From [Scytonema hofmanni] UTEX 2349 (lineage in GTDB: Bacteria; Cyanobacteriota; Cyanobacteriia; Cyanobacteriales; Nostocaceae), in the NCBI RefSeq assembly GCF_000582685.1, contig NZ_KK073768.1, positions 529,469 through 576,313 on the forward strand: DNA of 46,845 nt. The letters run 5' to 3'. A program made the position numbers and the translations under genes. This document shows positions 41,293 through 46,845 of this stretch, piece after piece. Position 1 is the first letter of the stretch, and every line of letters starts with the position of its first letter. The notes beneath the pieces are model-generated. The model was not told the DNA's origin and made no database searches. It was given only the letters and a program-made list of their open reading frames with translations.

Positions 41293-43003
41293 AGGGTTTG
41301 CTGAAAAAGTATGAAAAAGCAATTCTTTTGGGTTGACTAGTTATTCAAGTAAAATCAAAGATAAGCTTTTGTTGTTTATAAATAACAAAATCATAATTTT
41401 CAGTTATGCGAAACTGCATAAAAGGTGCAGTTTTCAAAAATAGACATAAAAAAGCATAAAAAACCCGCGACAGGTGAGTAGAAAGATTCATCACTAAAAA
41501 AGTAATAGCAATTGCAGTAAGAGAAGTGTGGGAAAGTTTCGCCATCACTCGATTGAGGCTAAACCTTCTTTTAGCTTGCCCAAATTTTCCTTCAATACAA
41601 TTACGAATTCTCTCGGATTCTAAATCTTGCTTCTTTTTTTCTTTACTAACATTTACTGGTGGTCTTCCCAAAGCCGGTCCACTCATGATAATACCTCTTT
41701 CTTTGCACCAAGCTCGATTCTCTCTCGTTCGATAAATTTTATCAACATGAACGGATTCTGGATAATAGCCAGTATAATTTTTATATGCTTCTACTTGTGC
41801 TTTTAAGTCTCCAGATTCATTAAAATTATTCCAACTAATATGGTCTAAAAATACATATCCCTCAAAACAACTAGCAGACAATTTTGCCCCAAATTCTACA
41901 GGTTTACCTGCTTTACCCCGGACGATTGGACGGATATGCGGTTGGGTTAAACTAACAATGCGGTCGTCAATACTCTGTTTTTTATTTTCATACAACCATA
42001 GTTGTTGACGATAAACTTCTACAACTACAAGCAACATTTTATATTGTCTATTACTGAAATTTTCTAAAGTTGCTCCGTATATGATTAGCTGGTCAATATG
42101 GGATAAGTTTCTTTTGATATATTGAAGCTGCTTTTTAATCGCTTTTCTCCTATCTTTTTGGGATACACGACGCTTTTTAGCGACTTCTAGGTAGTCTTTT
42201 CTCCCTATTTCCCGATAAGTCCTTGGTTTTTTCTCTAATGTACCTTTTATCTGTTCATAAAGAAGGTCTATTATTCTTTCTGTCTGTTTTCTTGCTTGAT
42301 TTAATAGCTCTAAATCTGTTGGATAGCTGATGTCTGCTGGCGCACAAGTCGCATCTAATATTAATTTTCCCCGATTTTTTGGCGTGTTATCTTCTTTTTC
42401 TAATTCTTCTGTTTTTTTTTCAGTTGATTCAGTTGCTAAAGTCAAAGATGTTGTCTCTAGCATCCTCTTAACAGTTTCTTCATTCACTTTGTTTACTAAG
42501 TCTGCACTAATTCTTTCACGAAAATGGACTAACATAGATGCATCAAATGGAGCTTCATTAATATAAGATGATATCCCTATGAAGTACTGTAGATAAGGAT
42601 TTTCTTTGATTTGTTCTACTGTCTCTCTATCACTTATTCCTAGTTTTTCTTTGATTATTAATGCCCCTAATGCCATCCGAAACGACTTTGCTGGCGCTCC
42701 CATCTCTACAGAGAATCCGGATGAATATTCCTCTTCAAATTCTGCCCAGGGTATTAAATTTCCCAGAATAATCCAACGATTATCTGATGACAACTTTCCT
42801 TCAAACGGAAGTCCAAAATTTTCTGGTGAGACTGGAGGTTGCCCCTGTTTTCGATACATATGTACTAATAACCCACTCCTGAGTGCTAGTCACGTAGATG
42901 CAAGGATTTTGGGTTATTTTAGCCTCTTATCTTGCACCTGAATATATTTCTTTGGTCTGATGATCTGAGAATGTAAGCTTTTCTTTCTTTTTCAGCAAAC
43001 CCT
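41293..43003. mobile_element. Complete insertion sequence with 17-bp inverted ends
   Basis: Perfect 17-bp terminal inverted repeats AGGGTTTGCTGAAAAAG (41293-41309) and its complement (42987-43003). A 4-bp target duplication AAGT flanks both ends (41289-41292 and 43004-43007). Total 1711 bp with one transposase gene on the minus strand. It is intact by all visible signs and lies between NsiR1-like copies A and B. Confidence 0.92.
41345..42859 (-). CDS. DDE transposase of the IS (IS5/IS1182-like)
   Basis: A 504-residue transposase. The N-terminal DUF772-type region (MGAPAKSFRMALGALIIKEK, LGISDRETVEQI) is followed by the catalytic core: first Asp in LILDATCAPADI, second Asp in VHVDKIYRTRENR and Glu in IEGKFGQAKRRFSL. 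All three are present, so the enzyme looks functional. Family placement within IS5 or IS1182 is not certain from sequence alone. The gene lies wholly between the inverted ends and reads inward from the right end. Confidence 0.88.
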   Translation of the reverse strand: MYRKQGQPPVSPENFGLPFEGKLSSDNRWIILGNLIPWAEFEEEYSSGFSVEMGAPAKSFRMALGALIIKEKLGISDRETVEQIKENPYLQYFIGISSYINEAPFDASMLVHFRERISADLVNKVNEETVKRMLETTSLTLATESTEKKTEELEKEDNTPKNRGKLILDATCAPADISYPTDLELLNQARKQTERIIDLLYEQIKGTLEKKPRTYREIGRKDYLEVAKKRRVSQKDRRKAIKKQLQYIKRNLSHIDQLIIYGATLENFSNRQYKMLLVVVEVYRQQLWLYENKKQSIDDRIVSLTQPHIRPIVRGKAGKPVEFGAKLSASCFEGYVFLDHISWNNFNESGDLKAQVEAYKNYTGYYPESVHVDKIYRTRENRAWCKERGIIMSGPALGRPPVNVSKEKKKQDLESERIRNCIEGKFGQAKRRFSLNRVMAKLSHTSLTAIAITFLVMNLSTHLSRVFYAFLCLFLKTAPFMQFRITENYDFVIYKQQKLIFDFT

Positions 43004-43061
43004 AAGTAATTTCCCGGTCTTCATATTAGGCATAGTTGCCATCTCCGCTTTTCTGAATTTA

Positions 43062-43067
43062 TCCGGA
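43062..43067 (+). promoter_or_regulatory. TCCGGA motif upstream of NsiR1-like copy B
   Basis: Second TCCGGA, 32 bases before ATTGGTAGATGCACC, against 33 in copy A. The equal spacing supports a shared promoter design. Confidence 0.65.
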
Positions 43068-43098
43068 GCATAATTGTTAACCGAGAACAAATAATTGG

Positions 43099-43158
43099 TA
43101 GATGCACCCTGATAACTCACTTTCCCCTGGTTGGTTGCCACCCCCTGGGGGATTTTTT
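43099..43158 (+). ncRNA. nsiR1: NsiR1-like small RNA, copy B
   Basis: About 60 nt with the leading block GTAGATGCACCCTGAT and a C/G-rich terminator stem (TTCCCCTGG and CCACCCCCTGGGGGA) followed by six T. It is separated from copy A by the IS and the hairpin array. It ends 44 bp from the convergent tamB stop codon. Confidence 0.75.
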
Positions 43159-43201
43159 CTACGCAGGTATTTCCTGTGAATATTGTTAAACCAATGCCCA
43201 A

Positions 43202-46200
43202 TTAAAAGCGCTTTTCATACTCCAACACAGCATTAATGCCACATGAGTAAGTAGAAGTGTTGTCCCCATTGTCACCATTTGTGGCAGAACAATTAGAGTT
43301 AGTGAATAAAGGTGCAGAACCACGCAAGCGCAAGTTATCGTTTATTCGGTAGTTAACACCTAATTGTAACGGGTCATCGGCAGTCAAAATCTTGACACCA
43401 GAAACAGAAATTGTCGGAGTAATATCAACTCCTGCCTCCGCTCCCAATTCCAGACTAGAAGAATTGCTGACTCCTGAGATGGTCGGAAATAGACGGAATT
43501 CACTTAAACCAAATGCATTGCCAATCTGGTTAAAAGTTCCCTGAAGGTTAAGAGCAGAACCCGCTAGATTGGCAAGTGCCAGCGTACTGTCCCCACTTCC
43601 CAGCGTGTTGACAAAGCTACCACCAAGCAAAGCCACAATTTCGGTTTCACTACGCGCAGGAGTGCTTGTTAATTCTAAATTTTGGTCAAGTTGGCTAGCC
43701 AAACCTTCAACACGCGCTTCAACTCGAATAGTTCTGATCGGTTCAAAGTTGGGAATAATACCATCGTTGTCGTTGATTTCCGATGGTACTGATGTGGTAC
43801 TCAGTCTAGTGGGAACAGCATCTAGCACCTTGGCTAATAGCCGGACATTTAGTAGAGGGTCAAGTCCTCTTTCTGGAGTAAAGGTTGCTGTCTGTTCGTA
43901 GCCACGAGCAAGATTAAATTGAGTAGTATACAAATTTACACCGCCGTTTCGCAGGGTAATAGTTCCATCTGGTAACAAATTACCCAAAGAGCCATTGATG
44001 GTGAGCTTACCAGTAGCTCCAAAACTGATAAGAGGTGGACGGACAACTTGTACGTTTTTGCCTAGCTCAAGCTCTAAATTATTAAATCTGGTCGTCGTCG
44101 TAGTGCCGTTGTTGGGAGTGTTCTTGTTTTGCTTCAGCGCTTTAGCTATTGAGGGTGGAACGCCTACATTGTTATCTGTGGTCTGATTAGCGTTGGTAGA
44201 TTCTGCCAGTAAAACTTGACCATTTGTCAACTGTACTTTACCGCCAATTATCGGGCTAAGTGCAGCACCAGTAATTGTCACATCACCGCTAGCGCCACCT
44301 TGATATAATCCTTTAAGATTTAACGTCAATCGGTCAAGAGTAACCCTTAAGCGATTGTCTATTTGTACTTCCCGATTGTTGGAAATAGGAATCTCTCCCG
44401 CAGCTGCTACTTTACCCCGACTATAATTACCCTGGAAATTTTCCACTCTTATACTGTTAGAGTTAAACAGCACTCTGCCGTTGACATCCGTCAGTTGTCC
44501 TGGCAAAGCTTGAGCCGAAAAAACACCATTGTTGATACTAGCACTTCCATTCACAGCTGGATCTTGTCTTGTCCCCCGCACTGTTAAGTCTATTTCTCCC
44601 TGACCATTTTCTAACGCCACTTGGTTAGTAAACAGATTTAATAACGCCAATCCTTCATTTTTCACTTTTACATCTAGCTGAATTTCATTGCTATCTGGTG
44701 CTGCTGATGCAAAAGGAAACTGGTAGGGAATGCTACCATTGATGTTGACCGGTTCGGGACCAGAAACCGTCACTCTACTGCCAAAGTTGAGGCGTCCGTT
44801 AGCATAAGCAAAAGTTCCTGCTGCTGATTCTACTGGCTTTTGATTGAGAGTTCCCTCAGTCACTTGCAATTCCCCTCTAGCTTGGGGGTTGTTAATACTG
44901 CCTGCTAAAGCTACTGACGCGTCCAGATTACCTGTAAAACCAACTGGCAATTTGACATAATTATTCAGTAGTCCTATAGGGAAATTATTAACTCGCAATT
45001 GACCCGATTGTTCTTGACTGCCGATCGCACCTGTAAAAGCGATCAGTCTGTTTTGAGACTCCAATCGTAAAGGTAACAATGTTAGAACGTTATTTTCCAA
45101 GCTACCTTCGGCAATTACTTTCTCGGCACTATAACAACGATCTATTTCTAAACATTGATTTTGTTTATCTTTTGCACCCCAAACAAAGTTTTGACCGTTC
45201 AACTCAAACTTCACAGCCAGTCCTTTTGCCGTACCTGTTTCCACAGCAACTTCACCATTGAAAGTGCCGGTTAAATCTGCCAATGCTGGCAAAATAGAAG
45301 CTTTCTGCTGTTCTTCTTTTTGTGCTATAAGTGCCTCAATTTCATAAAAGCGCTGGAGTTGCGTAAATAAAGGCTGATTGGGCAAACCTTGTGCAGTGGT
45401 GACTAAATCCGCAGCTTTGCCATAAGTTGGTGCTTCGGCACCGCGTTGTAAATCTTGAATTTCAAATAACTCTGCTACAACCAAGACATCTTGGATATTA
45501 CCTTGATTGATGTTAACTTTAGCTTGCAGTTGCGGAGTTTTGCCATTTTGCTTCAAAGTGCCGCTGAAAGCGTAGCGACTGTTGCCTTTAGCGAATTCGC
45601 TATCTGCGAGTGTTGCTACTCCATTGTTGTAGTTAAACTGAGCAAAAAAGCGATCGCCTTTAATTCTGCCAATTTCAGGTTTATCAATATTAATATTACC
45701 CGTTGTCGCAAATGTTCGCTGATTAACCTCTAAATCTCCAGTGATCAATCCAGCGATCGCACCTGTACCTAAACGAATATTTGGAGGTGGATTTAATTTT
45801 AATACCTGCAATGGGAAATTTCTGACTTGCACTGCCAAATTATCTCCTTGACTGCGACCAATTGCCGATGCTTGCTGCCACTGCACTACAAAGGATTCAG
45901 GACGATTATTTGCATCTAGGTTGAAAGCAATACGATCTGTAGAGACGCGATTAATCGCGTCTCTACCTACTAGATCCAAATTTAAACCACGCCCCTGCAC
46001 TGATTCAACTTTACCACTCAACACTGGCTCAAAAGCTAAACTATTTACCACAAAGTCGCGTAAACTGAGTTGCCCTACGACATTTGGCAAAGGCAACTTG
46101 CCGGTGACTTGTCCGCTAAAATCGGCTTTCCCTGCCAAAGCTACTGCATACGGCAACTTGAAAGGCAATTGTTGCAGATTGTAATTTTGTGCTTGTACAT

Positions 46201-46845
46201 TCAGATTTAAATTAGTAATTTGCGGGATACTTGCGTTCGCGTTGACAAATATATCACCACTAACATTTAAATCGGGAGCTGTTGCTTTGACAATCGTCAG
46301 CTTTTGACCATTCCAGGCGATCGCAGCATTTAAAGGTTTCTCAAGTCCAGGAATACCTTGAGATAACTCTACATCACCAGCGGCACGCACATCTGATAAT
46401 TTGGGTGATGCCACCGTTCCCGCTACTTGCAACTTACCGCCCAAATTCCCGCGTAATTGCTGATTAAATCGGTTTAATTCTACACCCGAAGCCGCCACTA
46501 AAGCTTGATACCGACCATTGGCAAGTTGAATATCTGAAGCTGTAACCGTCCCACCGGCAACATTTACCCGCGCTTGACCGGTAGCTTGAATATTTTGGCG
46601 TTGGGATGCTTCCAAACTTCCCGCTACATTAAATTGACCGTTTAAATCACCTTGAAATTGCGATGGCACCTTTGCCAAACGCTGCAAAGGTACGTTATTT
46701 GCTATAATTTGAGCTTGATAGCGATTATTCGCAAGTTGAATATTTGAAGCTGTAACCGTACCCTTGCCAAAATTTACCCGCGCTTCACCGGTAGCTTGAA
46801 TATTTTGCCGTTGGGATGGTTCCAAACTTCCGGCTACATTAAATT
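43202..46845 (-). CDS. tamB: TamB-like translocation/assembly protein, C-terminal part (cut by window end)
   Basis: The visible 1.2 kb-residue part is a long beta-helical DUF490/TamB protein that spans the periplasm and helps move lipids or assemble outer-membrane proteins. Repeats of the form NGRY/NNRYQA, GDLNGQFNVAGS and LSLRDF-like strands fill the protein. The C-terminal TamB domain is complete (IVALLGGSFVN, LGVNYRINDNLRLRG) and ends in aromatic F, like beta-barrel signals. At the cut end a roughly 70-residue unit (SQRQNIQATG(E/Q)ARVN) is duplicated. An in-frame palindrome at 45939-45966 adds the peptide GRDAINRVSTD. The true start is beyond 46845; the apparent first Met lies within a repeat. 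Confidence 0.88.
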   Translation of the reverse strand, partial: FNVAGSLEPSQRQNIQATGEARVNFGKGTVTASNIQLANNRYQAQIIANNVPLQRLAKVPSQFQGDLNGQFNVAGSLEASQRQNIQATGQARVNVAGGTVTASDIQLANGRYQALVAASGVELNRFNQQLRGNLGGKLQVAGTVASPKLSDVRAAGDVELSQGIPGLEKPLNAAIAWNGQKLTIVKATAPDLNVSGDIFVNANASIPQITNLNLNVQAQNYNLQQLPFKLPYAVALAGKADFSGQVTGKLPLPNVVGQLSLRDFVVNSLAFEPVLSGKVESVQGRGLNLDLVGRDAINRVSTDRIAFNLDANNRPESFVVQWQQASAIGRSQGDNLAVQVRNFPLQVLKLNPPPNIRLGTGAIAGLITGDLEVNQRTFATTGNINIDKPEIGRIKGDRFFAQFNYNNGVATLADSEFAKGNSRYAFSGTLKQNGKTPQLQAKVNINQGNIQDVLVVAELFEIQDLQRGAEAPTYGKAADLVTTAQGLPNQPLFTQLQRFYEIEALIAQKEEQQKASILPALADLTGTFNGEVAVETGTAKGLAVKFELNGQNFVWGAKDKQNQCLEIDRCYSAEKVIAEGSLENNVLTLLPLRLESQNRLIAFTGAIGSQEQSGQLRVNNFPIGLLNNYVKLPVGFTGNLDASVALAGSINNPQARGELQVTEGTLNQKPVESAAGTFAYANGRLNFGSRVTVSGPEPVNINGSIPYQFPFASAAPDSNEIQLDVKVKNEGLALLNLFTNQVALENGQGEIDLTVRGTRQDPAVNGSASINNGVFSAQALPGQLTDVNGRVLFNSNSIRVENFQGNYSRGKVAAAGEIPISNNREVQIDNRLRVTLDRLTLNLKGLYQGGASGDVTITGAALSPIIGGKVQLTNGQVLLAESTNANQTTDNNVGVPPSIAKALKQNKNTPNNGTTTTTRFNNLELELGKNVQVVRPPLISFGATGKLTINGSLGNLLPDGTITLRNGGVNLYTTQFNLARGYEQTATFTPERGLDPLLNVRLLAKVLDAVPTRLSTTSVPSEINDNDGIIPNFEPIRTIRVEARVEGLASQLDQNLELTSTPARSETEIVALLGGSFVNTLGSGDSTLALANLAGSALNLQGTFNQIGNAFGLSEFRLFPTISGVSNSSSLELGAEAGVDITPTISVSGVKILTADDPLQLGVNYRINDNLRLRGSAPLFTNSNCSATNGDNGDNTSTYSCGINAVLEYEKRF
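45939..45966. repeat. Perfect 28-bp palindrome inside tamB
   Basis: Arms GTAGAGACGCGATT and AATCGCGTCTCTAC form an exact palindrome. It reads in frame as GRDAINRVSTD on the coding strand, a peptide seen wherever this Nostoc repeat lands in genes. The GTAGAGACG start is shared with the intergenic hairpin repeats. Confidence 0.92.

Overview
The window is a piece of chromosome from a filamentous, probably heterocyst-forming cyanobacterium of the Nostoc/Calothrix/Tolypothrix type. The evidence is a high density of the HIP1 octamer GCGATCGC inside genes, many heptameric short tandem repeats and palindromic repeats of the kind known from Nostoc genomes, a thylakoid thioredoxin-fold protein, cyanobacteriochrome photoreceptor domains, and a hetF-like gene with two direct repeats beside it that look like the heterocyst-specific small RNA NsiR1.

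Layout. 1-4.3 kb: 3' part of a TPR-CHAT protein, an auxin-efflux-type carrier and a membrane-anchored D,D-carboxypeptidase. 4.7-8.5 kb: two tandem class B penicillin-binding proteins (PBP2). 8.8-12.1 kb: polyamine-type ABC transporter genes potA-potD-potB, with no potC beside them. 12.2-12.9 kb: a PIN-domain toxin-antitoxin-like pair. 13.0-22.6 kb: a five-gene phototaxis operon in the order pixG-pixH-pixI-pixJ-pixL (all minus strand). Its receptor carries three tandem bilin-binding-type GAF domains and matches the known red/green receptor AnPixJ in layout. 23.3-30.8 kb: mixed housekeeping and unknown genes (Fe-S protein, GIY-YIG protein, DUF3891, sugar ABC permease, fabG, PSI accumulation factor, murT) separated by palindromic repeats. 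30.9-32.6 kb: an unknown gene on the opposite strand, then gatD. 33.1-37.2 kb: a single giant gene encoding an Mrr-like nuclease fused to a NACHT NTPase and a long helical C-terminus, a strong candidate anti-phage NLR-like protein, with a 12-bp direct repeat on either side. 37.4-38.2 kb: a truncated antitoxin-like mini-ORF and a Uma2 protein. 38.3-43.2 kb: hetF, two NsiR1-like RNA copies, and a complete IS element inserted between them with 17-bp inverted ends and a 4-bp target duplication. 43.2-46.8 kb: the C-terminal part of a TamB-like protein, cut by the window end.

Functional links. PBP2 pair, VanY-type carboxypeptidase, MurT/GatD and TamB all concern the cell envelope, although they are not one operon. 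The pix genes form one signalling chain: light sensing by PixJ, coupling by PixI, kinase PixL, response regulators PixG/PixH acting on type IV pili. The hetF region is a heterocyst-control locus. The NACHT gene is the main accessory/defence candidate.

The most notable points are the Mrr-NACHT gene and its flanking repeats, the NsiR1-like array interrupted by an IS, the middle PixJ GAF domain that has lost the red/green 'lid' tryptophan, and several families of dispersed inverted repeats, one copy of which is translated in frame inside tamB. Homology calls are from reading the sequence; no database search was run.
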